This document shows, piece after piece, positions 1 to 7,315 of a DNA stretch of 64,000 nucleotides; the stretch's first letter is position 1, and each line of letters starts with the position of its first letter. The stretch is from Megalopta genalis (Eukaryota; Arthropoda; Insecta; Hymenoptera; Halictidae): contig NC_135022.1 in NCBI RefSeq assembly GCF_051020955.1, positions 7,282,963-7,346,962 of the forward strand, written 5' to 3'. The translations under genes and the position numbers were made by a program. Under the pieces are notes generated by a model. That model saw only the letters and a program-made list of their open reading frames with translations. It had not been told where the DNA came from and did no database searches.

Positions 1-640
1 AGAACGGACAGGACACATGCTGGACTGGCGAGAAAGCGTGTTCTTCCGCTCGCGCTAGGCATTTCGATTTCTGACACCTCTTGATTTAAAAAATCAGTTT
101 TTTGATAGTTTTCTCTCTCCACTGGGCTATTCATTTTAGCCACAGTTTTCAAGTGGTGCGATTTGCTTCCAAATCTTACAGATGCATTTTAAAAAATTTT
201 TCCATCGCTCGGACAGAAGAGTCGATTGCTCAGTGAGTACGAGTATACATACAAAGTGCATACGGGTAGCCAACCCCGTAGGGCTTGCCACATATGGGCC
301 ATTCGGTCAAATACACCGACCCGTGGCCACGCTGTGTGGAGAAAAGTCCGTAACGTAAACGGCACGATACAGTCAGGACCGAAGCCCTGAAGGAGCTCTG
401 AGACAGCTTCTCGACCGAGATCGTAGAATTGGCCCAAAACCCACTCTGCTCCGTCCGCCTCGCACGGACCGTGTATCTCTTATAGATACCGAACGGCCGG
501 CAAGGACGACGGCGCCGCCGGCCGAATAGCACGCGTGCTTATGAGTGTAAACCGCCGCGGCAACAGACCGCCCGGCCGTGCTGTTGTAACATAGCGCGTG
601 AACGAACGAAAAAAAAATTTATAGTAAACATTAAAATAAA
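1..640. other. Unassigned left flank with GC-rich island
   Basis: This stretch contains no gene I can identify. Bases 1-188 are mixed-composition, non-repetitive sequence. About 189-600 is clearly more GC-rich than the AT-rich DNA on both sides and is open on the minus strand for 82 and 100 codons in two overlapping frames. Neither translation shows a domain I recognise, and such openings are expected by chance at this composition. A short inverted repeat lies at 473-478 and 484-489 (GTATCT / AGATAC). The segment could be part of a host exon, a promoter region or a worn transposon fragment. The sequence does not decide. Confidence 0.4.
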
Positions 641-1000
641 TTACACTACCGTAAACTAGACAAAAAATTACACATTTTCTCCCAATATGAAAATTTTCAA
701 AAACTTTTCAAAGTCCCATCGCATCGAGTAAACTTTTTTAATAACGCTTCCGCACGATTCTAAATGCTTAATCCATATGTGAAATCGTTCACTGATCACG
801 AATATCGTATTTAAAAAAATTACAAAAATTTATTTTTCAAAATAATCAAAAAAACCGAAAAATCACAAGAGTAAAGTACCATTATTTTAAACAATATGTC
901 GTTCTAAATGCTTAATCCCTATGTAAAAAAGTTATTTAAGCAAGAATATGTAATTGAAAAAAATTAGAAAAATTTATTTTAGCCTTAAATCGAAAATAAT
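641..1000 (-). repeat. Decayed satellite monomers, reverse orientation
   Basis: About two and a half badly eroded copies of the satellite that fills the right of the window, in the opposite orientation. The recognisable blocks are TTCTAAATGCTTAATCC near 757 and again near 901 (144 bp apart, the monomer length), AAGCAAGAATAT near 940, and CCGAAAAATCACAAGAGTAA near 856. The divergence is much greater than in the arms to the right, as expected at the outer edge of a satellite domain, where unequal exchange no longer homogenises copies. Confidence 0.75.
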
Positions 1001-1029
1001 GGGGAAACCGGAGCTGTTCGAAGCGCCGA

Positions 1030-1043
1030 GACGCGCCGCGTAC
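1030..1043. repeat. Target site duplication, left copy (copy 1)
   Basis: GACGCGCCGCGTAC directly precedes the C-run and 5' leader of copy 1. The same 14 bases follow its poly(A) tail at 2959-2972. One further A could belong to the duplication but cannot be separated from the A-tail. Fourteen bases is the classic duplication length for R1 insertions. Confidence 0.9.
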
Positions 1044-1292
1044 CCCCCCCCCCCCGTGTCCGCTACCTTGTCGTGGTGGGGGGCTTCGTGCCCTAATGAT
1101 CCTCAAGGCTGTGCCGGCGGGGATTTTATTCCCTGGCAGGTTCTACCTAGCCGGAGTGGCTTGGGGTGAGGGGCCAACTGAAGTCGGACACATACCGTAA
1201 ACCTGTGGTCATGTTTTACAGGAACGGGGGTCTTGCCTTAACCGGCCGGACCGCGAGGATGACAACCTCTTTAAAAAATCCCTAGCCCCAAG
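1044..1292 (+). promoter_or_regulatory. R1-type 5' leader of copy 1
   Basis: A C-run (1043-1055) is followed by 237 bases (1056-1292) that match 3958-4194 of copy 2, with only two substitutions seen by eye. In R1-clade elements this position holds the 5' UTR and probably the promoter or the processing site of the read-through transcript. The leader ends at the deletion joint. The C-run is 13 bases here and 7 in copy 2, so its length is variable. Confidence 0.8.
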
Positions 1293-1313
1293 GGCTCTAC
1301 CGCGCGGGCTCTA

Positions 1314-2557
1314 CCCACAAGGGTCCGTGTTAGGACCACTCCTGTGGGACCTGGGATATAACGCAGCCCTGGAGAAGGCCTCCCTGCCCGACGGTGCCAC
1401 CCTTGTCTGCTATGCGGACGACACGTTGGTGGTCACCGTCGGGGACACCTTCGAGAGGACCATCCGACGAGCGGAGGTTGCGGTGGCAGCCGTCGTCGCG
1501 AAGATCCACGATCTGGGGCTGAAGATGGCCCCGGAGAAGGCCGAGGCCGTCTGGTTTGGACGGCCTCTGTCGCGGCCACCGGCCGGATCGTGGATCTGGG
1601 TTGGAGGAGCCTGCGTCGAGGTGAAGTCCGAGATCAAGTATCTCGGACTGATCCTCGACAGCCACTGGAGATTCGGGGCGCATTTCGGCCGCCTCGTCCC
1701 CCGAGTTGAGAGGGCGGCGGCCTCGCTCGGCCGCCTGTTGCCCAATCTCGGGGGACCGGATAACATGGTGCGTCGCCTATACCTAGGCGTGGTGCGGTCC
1801 ATGGCCTTGTACGGCGCCCCGATCTGGGCGCCGTCCGCGAGGGCAAGCCGGCGCATCACTTTGTTGTTGCGCCGGCTTCAGAGACAAATGGCCCTTCGTC
1901 TCATACGAGGTTACCGCACCACGTCTACCGTGGCGGCGCTTGCTCTGGCGGGAGAAATTCCCTTCGAGCTGCAGGCGGCGATGCGCGCCTATGTTTATAG
2001 GCGCATATGCATCGCTGGCCGGGCTCGGGGGGACCCGCCGGAGCAGGAGGCGGTCCAGTGCTTCGAGCTCCAGGCTCGGGGACTTGCGCTCGCCAGATGG
2101 CATGCGGAGCTTTGTTCCCATGCCGGCGAGCGCGTCCCTGGTGCTCTCCTGCCGCACTTCACCTCGTGGCGGGAGAGGCGGTTTGGCAGGCTCACCTACC
2201 GTGCGACGTAGGTGTTCACCGGGCATGGCTGCTTCGGTGTCTACCTGTGTCGCATCGGTCGGGAAGCGACGACGGTGTGCCACCACTGTGGCGCGGAGGA
2301 GGACTCGGCGCAGCATACACTGGAGGTATGCCCCGCATTTTCAGTGCTGCGCCGAGTCCTAAGACGGGAAGTTGGTCGCGACCTCGCTCTCTCCAGCTTA
2401 GTTGGGGCCATGCTGGAGAGGCCGAGAAAAATGGGCGGCAGCCATCGCCTTCTGCGAAGAGGTGATGCTGCAGAAGGAGGCTGCCGAGCGGGGTCGCCGT
2501 GAGCGGGGGGTGCGGCGTGTGCGCCCACGCCTAGAGCCCCCCCCCCCGAGCAGATGA
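1314..2557 (+). pseudogene. ORF2 C-terminal part (RT core end and zinc motif), copy 1, broken
   Basis: This is the C-terminal part of an R1-type ORF2. It begins within RT motif B (PQGS-like, then GPLLWDLGYN). It contains the catalytic YADD box (tat at 1411, aspartates at 1417 and 1420), motif D (PEKAEAVWF), motif E (IKYLGLILDSHW), the thumb, and the R1-type C-terminal zinc motif CHHC-X8-H-X4-C (2278-2331). It is broken twice. An in-frame TAG at 2209-2211 lies just before the GHGCFG block. A one-base shift in the A-run near 2428-2432 moves the reading frame, after which the KWAAAIAFCEEVMLQKE tail reads on to TGA at 2555-2557. The family normally continues unbroken through both places. It lacks the endonuclease and fingers, so it is inactive. 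It has no start codon of its own. Confidence 0.9.
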
Positions 2558-2562
2558 GAGTA

Positions 2563-2612
2563 GGCGGGCGGCGGGTGTACCAGATTACTGGTTTAATTGC
2601 CCGCCGCCCGCC
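2563..2612 (+). repeat. 3' UTR hairpin 1: 13-bp stem plus nested 5-bp stem
   Basis: GGCGGGCGGCGGG (2563-2575) pairs perfectly with its reverse complement at 2600-2612. Inside the loop, ACCAG (2579-2583) pairs with CTGGT (2588-2592) around ATTA. It starts six bases after the ORF2 stop codon. It is probably an RNA structure in the element transcript. Confidence 0.75.
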
Positions 2613-2670
2613 ACCCCCCCCCCACAACTGAAGCTGTCCACCCCATATTGGGAGTGACGAGGCGGTGTGG

Positions 2671-2731
2671 GGTGCGGTCCCCCGCACCGCCGAAGCAAGA
2701 TGATTCATGGGGGGAGTATAAATCTCCCCCC
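2671..2731 (+). repeat. 3' UTR hairpins 2 and 3
   Basis: GGTGCGG (2671-2677) pairs with CCGCACC (2682-2688) over a 4-base loop. GGGGGGAG (2709-2716) pairs with CTCCCCCC (2724-2731) around TATAAAT. Both are perfect. The second has a TATA-like loop, which I read as part of the hairpin and not as a promoter. Confidence 0.6.
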
Positions 2732-2740
2732 CCGGGACGC

Positions 2741-2775
2741 GGCCGGCCACCGCCGTTCCATCCTGGTGGCCGGCC
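2741..2775 (+). repeat. 3' UTR hairpin 4: 11-bp stem
   Basis: GGCCGGCCACC (2741-2751) pairs perfectly with GGTGGCCGGCC (2765-2775) over a 13-base loop. It belongs to the chain of stem-loops before the A-tail. Confidence 0.7.
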
Positions 2776-2891
2776 AGGCGAGGGGGAGCCGCGGTTGTGT
2801 TCTTTGAGAGTTCCCGTGGCTCCCCCGCTACTCGCCAGCGCCCTAGGCCGCCGTGGGGGTTTTTGCGGGTCAAACCCCGCACTACCACCGC

Positions 2892-2908
2892 CCCGCCCTT
2901 CGGGCGGG
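2892..2908 (+). repeat. 3' UTR hairpin 5: 7-bp stem, TTC loop
   Basis: CCCGCCC (2892-2898) pairs with GGGCGGG (2902-2908) around TTC. It is the last strong stem before the A-tail, 39 bases upstream of it, and so is well placed to position the reverse transcriptase on the RNA end. Confidence 0.6.
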
Positions 2909-2947
2909 ACAGGGGTGTCTCACCAGCAGATTTCCCCCATGTTAAAC

Positions 2948-2958
2948 AAAAAAAAAAA
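2948..2958 (+). other. Poly(A) tail of copy 1
   Basis: Eleven As directly precede the right target site duplication. This is the hallmark of target-primed reverse transcription ending at an RNA 3' end. Confidence 0.85.
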
Positions 2959-2972
2959 GACGCGCCGCGTAC
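2959..2972. repeat. Target site duplication, right copy (copy 1)
   Basis: GACGCGCCGCGTAC is identical to 1030-1043. The empty site would read on into GCCCGAATATTTTCC. The duplication sits in a short GC-rich patch that is not satellite, about 60 bp to the left of the insert and 30 bp to the right. Confidence 0.9.
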
Positions 2973-3950
2973 GCCCGAATATTTTCCAAGTCCCCAACGT
3001 ACCGATCAAGAGTAAAGTAGCATTTTCCTACATTAGATTTCGTTCTAAATGCGTAATTTCTATGTAAAAACTTTATCTAAGCAAGAATATCGTACTTTGA
3101 AGAAAATCTAATGGTAGGTTTTTTCAGAAATTTGAAAAAACCGAAAAATCACTAGAGTAAAGCGCCATTTTCTGACTTTAGATTTCGTTCTAAATACTTA
3201 ATTCTAATGTAAAATCGTTAGTTAAGCAAGATTCTCGTATTTAAAAAATCTAATGACAGGTTTTTTCATAAAATTGAAACAACCGAAAAATCACAAGAGA
3301 AAAGTGCCATTTTCTGACATTAGATATAGCTCTAAATACTTAATTCTAATGTGGAATCGTTATTTAAGCAAGATTCTCGTATTTAAAAAATCTAATGATA
3401 GGTTTTTTCAGAAAATTGAAAAAACCGAAAAATCGCAAGAGTAAAGTGCCATTTTCTGACTTTCGATTTCGTTCTAAAAACGTAATTCTAATGTAAAATC
3501 GTTAGTTAATCAAGATTCTCGTATTTAAAAAAATCTAATGACTGGTTTTTTCAGAAAATTGAAAAAACCGAAAAATCACAGAATTAAAGTGCCATTTTCT
3601 GACATTAGATTTGGTTCTAAATGCTTACTCCCTATGTAAAAACGTTATTTAAGCAAGAATATCGTACTTTGAAGAAAATCTAATTGTAGGTTTTTTCAGA
3701 AATTTGAGAAAACCGAAAAATCACTAGAGTAAAGCGCCATTTTCTGACTTTAGATTTCGTTCTAAATACTGAATTCTAATGTAAAATCGTTAGCTAAGCA
3801 AGATTCTCGTATCTAAAAAAATCTAATGACAGGTTTTTTCATAAAATTGAAAAAATCGAAAAATCACTAGAGTAAAGCGCCATTTTCTGACTTTAGATTT
3901 CGTTCTAAATACTTAATTCTAATGTAAAATCGTTAGTTAAGCAAGATTCT
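2973..3950 (-). repeat. Left satellite arm, reverse orientation, about seven monomers
   Basis: After about 30 bp of non-satellite patch, tandem monomers begin near 3005. The block TTCTAAAT recurs near 3043, 3188, 3330, 3472, 3615, 3760 and 3903, with spacings of 142-145 bp. The unit is the reverse complement of the array right of 9171. Both subtypes occur: A-like (AAGCAAGAATATCGTACTTTG) and B-like (AAGCAAGATTCTCGTATTTA), the latter more common. The internal dyad is present too, for example 3401-3426. Divergence between neighbours is greater than in the interior of the right array. The arm ends at 3950 exactly where copy 2 begins, within a B-like monomer after GCAAGATTCT. Confidence 0.93.
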
Positions 3951-4374
3951 CCCCCCCGTGTCCGCTACCTTGTCGTGGTGGGGGGCTTCGTGCCCTAATG
4001 ATCCTCAAGGCTGTGCCGGCGGGGATTTTATTCCCTGGCAGGTTCTACCTAGCCGGAGTGGCTTGAGGTGAGGGGCCAACTAAAGTCGGACACATACCGT
4101 AAACCTGTGGTCATGTTTTACAGGAACGGGGGTCTTGCCTTAACCGGCCGGACCGCGAGGATGACAACCTCTTTAAAAAATCCCTAGCCCCAAGCAGTGT
4201 TGCGCGGTGAAGAGGGCGTAGCTGGAGTAAGCGCCAGCTATGGTTGGTGGGTGCACCAATCGTTAGCGGACAACCCCGGGGTACCTGGCGACCCCCCGGG
4301 CGTATTAGCCTTCCCCGGGTATGGCGGCTCTACCCGGGGTGACCTCTTTTCCGACCATTCTCGTGGGATCAACT
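3951..4374 (+). promoter_or_regulatory. 5' leader of copy 2
   Basis: A 7-base C-run, then 237 bases shared with copy 1 (3958-4194), then about 180 bases unique to this copy that run up to a candidate ATG at 4375. The later part contains repeated CCCCGGG palindromes and a 9-bp stem (4313-4321 with 4331-4339). No typical TATA box stands out. In this clade the promoter usually lies inside the leader or is supplied by the host locus. Confidence 0.65.
4313..4339 (+). repeat. 5' leader hairpin, 9-bp stem
   Basis: CCCCGGGTA (4313-4321) pairs perfectly with TACCCGGGG (4331-4339). Each arm is itself nearly palindromic, so alternative pairings with the CCCCGGG copies near 4274 and 4293 are possible. 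It lies about 35 bases upstream of the ATG at 4375. Confidence 0.55.
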
Positions 4375-4549
4375 ATGGATTGTTCACAAATTAAAAAAAC
4401 CGGGGAGGGGGGTAACGAGAGGAAGGAGGAGGCGCGCGTGGCTAGCGTGCGCCTCGAGCGCATGGATGGGTCGGTGTTGCGGGAAGGTCAGCGGACCTCT
4501 CTCGCGGCAGAGAGAGGTCCGCTGTGGACCTTGGCGAGTGCGATGGGGG
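4375..4549 (+). pseudogene. Possible ORF1 N-terminal segment in another frame
   Basis: The main ORF1 frame has no ATG before 4833, and a stop at 4443-4445 closes it upstream. A different frame is open from ATG 4375 (MDCSQIKKTGEGG...), with further ATGs at 4462 and 4543, and overlaps the start of the main frame. It runs to a stop near 4682. The simplest reading is that ORF1 starts in this frame and a single missing base, perhaps in the G-run 4545-4549, shifted it. After that point the main frame gives an acidic, serine-rich stretch typical of these N-termini. This is inference, because copy 1 lacks the region. Confidence 0.4.
4484..4532 (+). repeat. Long hairpin at the ORF1 frame change
   Basis: AGCGGACCTCTCT (4490-4502) pairs perfectly with AGAGAGGTCCGCT (4511-4523) over an 8-base loop. 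Beyond a 3-base bulge (GTG, 4524-4526) the pairing resumes, AAGGTC (4484-4489) with GACCTT (4527-4532), giving 19 pairs in all. The hairpin lies just where the ORF1 reading frames overlap. Confidence 0.7.
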
Positions 4550-6491
4550 AGAGGAGTCCGACCACTCGGTCTCCTCTCACCGCTCTTCGCAGAGCGCCCC
4601 TGGCTCCTCAACAGGGAGGAAGAGGGGAAGACCGCCGACTACTGGTCAGTACGTTGGCCTCTATGAGGCGAAACGTAAGCTGACGGAGGCCAACAGGGGC
4701 CTCATCGCGGCAATTTTTGACCCGGTGGCCCCGGGGCCGCAGCCCGGGAGATCGGTCGACCCGCTTCCGGACGAGGTGGAAATCGCTGCGAATCTTCGCA
4801 GCCGTCCGACGCGGGAGATAGCGGCGTCGATAATGGAGAGCCTGGCCGAAGTGGCCAAGATCTCTAATGCGACAAGGGAGTTGCGGCCAGTCACGGTGCG
4901 GATCCTGCAAGCGGCGGCCCTGAACAGCCGGGCGGGCGTTGCGGAGCTGACAATGAGGTCAGCTTCCGACGCCACCCGGCTGTTTGAAGCGGAAAACGCT
5001 CTCCTTAGGGAGCAGATGGCGGAGTTGCGGACCGAGGTGGCCCGACTCCGTCAGGCGGTGGAAACGAGGCCGGCAGCAGTCGAGATGCCTCCGCCGCCGG
5101 CCCCTGAGGGGGGCACAGGGCCGCTGCTGAGCGCCGGCGCACGAGGGCCCCAACGCCCTGGACGAGGGAAGCCCTTGCCGGCGTCCGCAGCGGTGCAAGC
5201 AAATTTGCTGGCACAGATTGGCTCCCTGATCGATGCCAAGCTGGCATCGTTCAGGAGGGAGCTGATCCCGCGGGTGCAGGATCCGCGGTCGGTGCCACCC
5301 GTGCCATCCACCCCCAGCCTGTCGATAGACAGGAAAGGGGGGAAAAAGGGTGGCAATAGAGGAGGGGCTGCGGCCGCTAAGGCGGCACAGATGCAGCCCC
5401 CACAGCAGAGGGCTGCCTCTGCTGTTGCGCCGCCCTCCACCGCACCTCCAACTGAGGTGTGGTCGAAGGTTGTTGGCCGAAAGGCCAAAAAGGCGGCTGC
5501 CGCAGTTAAACCTGCGGCGGCTGCCAGGGCCTCTTCGACCGGGAGGGCGGCGAAACGGGTGGCACCGGGTGCCCCCAAGAGGGCTCCCCTGCCGCCGCGT
5601 CCGCCCCGCACGGCTGCCGTCACGATAACGGTACCGGCCGGCGGGGCTATGACGTATGCCGAGGCAATGGCCACTGCCAGGTCAAAAGTTGACCTGGCAG
5701 AGATTGGCATTGTCTCGATGAAGCCGAGGAGGGCGGTGACGGGGGCTCTAATTTTGGAGATCCCCGGCGCCGACGGGGCTGCCAAAGCCACCGCCCTTGC
5801 CACGAAAGTGGCCGAAGCGCTGGCAGGCACCGGCGTGAAGGTCGCGCGCCCGGTAAACAAGACCGACCTTAGGGTGCGCGGCCTGGTCGATTCGACCACG
5901 CCGGCTGAGGTTGCCGCGGCAGTTGCCCGTGTGGGAGGGTGCGACGAGGGGGAGGTGAGGACCGGCGAAGTCCGGTCTTCCCCCTCGGGACTTGGCACCC
6001 TTTGGGTCCAGTGCCCTACTGCGGCTGCACGCAAAGTTGCGGTTGCGGGAAGGCTTACTGTGGGCTGGACCCAGGCGACGGTCGAGGCACTCAGCGCCCG
6101 GCCCCTGCAGTGCTATCGCTGCCTTGGCCTAGGCCACACTAGGCAGCGATGCACTGCGGCCGAGGACCGGTCCGAATGCTGCTTCGGATGCGGCAGTCTG
6201 GACCACAAGGTGGCTGGCTGCACGGCGAAGCCTAACTGCCCGCTCTGTGCGGGAGCAGGCAAGCCGGCCGGCCACCGCCTCGGTAGCCGGACGTGCCCTG
6301 CCAGCGCGAAACGCGGCAGGGGAAGCAAGGGGAGGAAAACCGCGGTGGCCAAGGCGGCGGCCACCGTGGCAACTAAGCCGAAGGTGGCACCAAAAGGTGT
6401 CACCATCGCGCCCGCGGGGGCGGATGGGGCCAAAGAGGCCCCAGACGCCACCGCTCCCGCGGCGGCGATGGATGTAGAGGCCTGCCCATAA
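4524..6491 (+). CDS. ORF1, gag-like RNA-binding protein of copy 2
   Basis: ORF1 proteins of this clade bind element RNA and carry it to the target as a ribonucleoprotein. The open frame runs 655 codons from 4524, but that first codon is GTG. The first in-frame ATG is at 4833, so the true N-terminus is probably supplied from another frame. Order: acidic/serine-rich head, a basic GRKRGRPPTTGQYVGL block (about residues 31-46), a leucine-rich coiled coil (about 152-185), an Ala/Pro/Lys-rich linker, then a folded region from TYAEAM to the zinc cluster. Three zinc knuckles follow: CYRC-X4-H-X4-C near 530, CFGC-X4-H-X4-C near 553, and a longer CPLC...H...C near 572, then a basic tail. No internal stop is present. 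The stop TAA (6489-6491) shares its last base with the ORF2 start. The minus-strand openings beneath are composition shadows. Confidence 0.88.
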   Translation: MDLGECDGGEESDHSVSSHRSSQSAPGSSTGRKRGRPPTTGQYVGLYEAKRKLTEANRGLIAAIFDPVAPGPQPGRSVDPLPDEVEIAANLRSRPTREIAASIMESLAEVAKISNATRELRPVTVRILQAAALNSRAGVAELTMRSASDATRLFEAENALLREQMAELRTEVARLRQAVETRPAAVEMPPPPAPEGGTGPLLSAGARGPQRPGRGKPLPASAAVQANLLAQIGSLIDAKLASFRRELIPRVQDPRSVPPVPSTPSLSIDRKGGKKGGNRGGAAAAKAAQMQPPQQRAASAVAPPSTAPPTEVWSKVVGRKAKKAAAAVKPAAAARASSTGRAAKRVAPGAPKRAPLPPRPPRTAAVTITVPAGGAMTYAEAMATARSKVDLAEIGIVSMKPRRAVTGALILEIPGADGAAKATALATKVAEALAGTGVKVARPVNKTDLRVRGLVDSTTPAEVAAAVARVGGCDEGEVRTGEVRSSPSGLGTLWVQCPTAAARKVAVAGRLTVGWTQATVEALSARPLQCYRCLGLGHTRQRCTAAEDRSECCFGCGSLDHKVAGCTAKPNCPLCAGAGKPAGHRLGSRTCPASAKRGRGSKGRKTAVAKAAATVATKPKVAPKGVTIAPAGADGAKEAPDATAPAAAMDVEACP

Positions 6492-6493
6492 TG
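6489..6493 (+). promoter_or_regulatory. TAATG stop-start coupling of ORF1 and ORF2
   Basis: The ORF1 stop TAA and the ORF2 start ATG overlap by one base. In the R1-clade element SART1 a UAAUG junction is known to let ribosomes terminate and restart on the downstream frame. The same arrangement here suggests ORF2 is translated by re-initiation. The protein read from this ATG begins MGPKGPIIQANLNRS, so the endonuclease motifs start almost at once and no longer start is needed. Confidence 0.75.
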
Positions 6494-7315
6494 GGGCCCA
6501 AGGGCCCTATAATACAGGCCAACCTGAACCGCTCGGCCAGGGCACAGGACCTTCTGGTGCAATTCCTGGCCGAGCGGGGTGCCGGGTTGGCCGTAGCGGC
6601 GGAGCCGTACAGGATTCCCGACCATCCACATTGGATGGGGGACCTGAGCGGCTCCGCCGTTATAATATGGGCAGGCCGGCCGGGATCCCCGGCGTGCTCC
6701 GTTATCGAGCGCGGCCGGGGATACCTGGCCGTTGACTGGGGCGGCACCGCGGCTGTGGCGATCTACGCACCTCCAAGGTGGTCCCTCGAGGTGTTCGAGC
6801 AGTATCTGGACGGGGTGGGGAGATGCGTCTCCCGCTGCCAGCCCCGTCCGGTGCTGGTCCTGGGGGACTTCAACGCCAAGTCGCCGGCTTGGGGTTCCCC
6901 CGGGACAAACCCGAGGGGCCGGGAGGTGCTTGATTGGGCGGCGGGACTCGAGCTCCGTCTTTTAAATACGGGCTCGGTCCATACGTGCGTGCGGCATAAT
7001 GGGGGGTCCATCGTTGACCTTTCATGGGCAACGCCCCCCGCCGCGCGCCGTATTACGGGGTGGAGGGTGGCGGAGGAGGTCGAGACACTGTCAGACCACA
7101 GGTACATTGTTCTCGGCCTTTCCGCCGCCCCATCGACACCCCGACGTCGCCCCGCTGATGAGGGATCGCCTCGGCCGCGGTGGGCGCTAAAGCGCCTCGA
7201 CCAGGACGCTCTGATGGCGGCAGCCCACGTCGTGGCCTGGCCGGCAACACCGTCGCCATGCCCCGGGCCAGCGTTTTCCCGAGGAAGGCGGTGTACTGGT
7301 GGTCGCGCGCGATAG
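6491..7315 (+). pseudogene. ORF2 5' part: APE-type endonuclease (frame then lost)
   Basis: This is the endonuclease that would nick target DNA for target-primed reverse transcription. From ATG 6491 the motifs appear in family order: QANLNRSARAQDLL near residue 9, AAEPYR near 36, the GDFNAKSPAWG core near 125, a GGSIVDLSW block near 172, and SDHRY near 201. The N, E, D, N, D and H residues of the active site are all present, so the domain looks intact. The reading stays convincing to about ALMAAAHVVAWPA (about 7240), then becomes proline/arginine filler ending at 7313-7315. The RT part continues in a different frame. R1 proteins normally have a few dozen more residues between this point and the RAVYWW-like block, so a small deletion that is not a multiple of three is likely. 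Confidence 0.88.

Larger units (their letters stand above)
2558..2947 (+). other. 3' UTR of copy 1 with a chain of stem-loops
   Basis: This GC-rich untranslated region lies between the ORF2 stop and the A-tail. It holds at least five perfect inverted repeats in succession (listed separately where long), with C-rich runs between them. In this clade the 3' UTR is what the element's own reverse transcriptase recognises to prime on the target, so a structured 3' end is expected. A 156-codon opening across it (2597-3067) runs out into the satellite and is not a gene. Copy 2 has lost its 3' end, so this is the only 3' UTR in the window. Confidence 0.75.
1044..2958 (+). mobile_element. R1-clade non-LTR retrotransposon, internally deleted copy 1
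   Basis: This is a complete but shortened insertion bounded by a 14-bp target site duplication. It has a 5' leader (1044-1292) nearly identical to that of copy 2. About 21 bp follow that match neither flank directly (about 1293-1313). The sequence then jumps to the reverse transcriptase region matching copy 2 at 8307 onward. Relative to copy 2, about 4.1 kb (4195-8306) is missing: all of ORF1, the endonuclease and the first half of reverse transcriptase. ORF2 then runs to its natural C-terminus, followed by a 3' UTR and an 11-base A-tail. Because both true ends and the duplication are present, the deletion may predate insertion, making this a non-autonomous SIDE-like derivative mobilised in trans. 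A deletion after insertion is the alternative. Confidence 0.93.

Noticed and set aside
230..532. Minus-strand open frame of 100 codons (and 82 codons overlapping it)
   Set aside because: No recognisable domain, two overlapping frames open at once, and Arg/Pro-rich GC-driven composition. Not enough for a gene call.
189..600. rRNA, tRNA or R1 target (28S) fragment in the GC-rich island
   Set aside because: I could not match it to conserved rRNA blocks or fold a cloverleaf. The copy 1 target duplication also does not resemble the known 28S R1 site.
2717..2723. TATAAAT as a promoter TATA box
   Set aside because: It is the loop of a perfect 8-bp G/C stem in the element 3' UTR.
2597..3067. 156-codon open frame after copy 1 ORF2
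   Set aside because: It lies in the structured 3' UTR and runs through the A-tail into satellite, with no family resemblance.
1056..4194. Two near-identical 237-bp direct repeats (1056-1292 and 3958-4194) that look like LTRs
   Set aside because: They are the 5' leaders of two separate R1-type copies. The DNA between is a 3' end, a target duplication and satellite, with no primer-binding site, no integrase and no TG/CA ends.
5051..6034. 327-codon minus-strand open frame under ORF1
   Set aside because: It is an Ala/Gly/Pro-rich shadow of the GC-rich ORF1 coding strand, with no domain.
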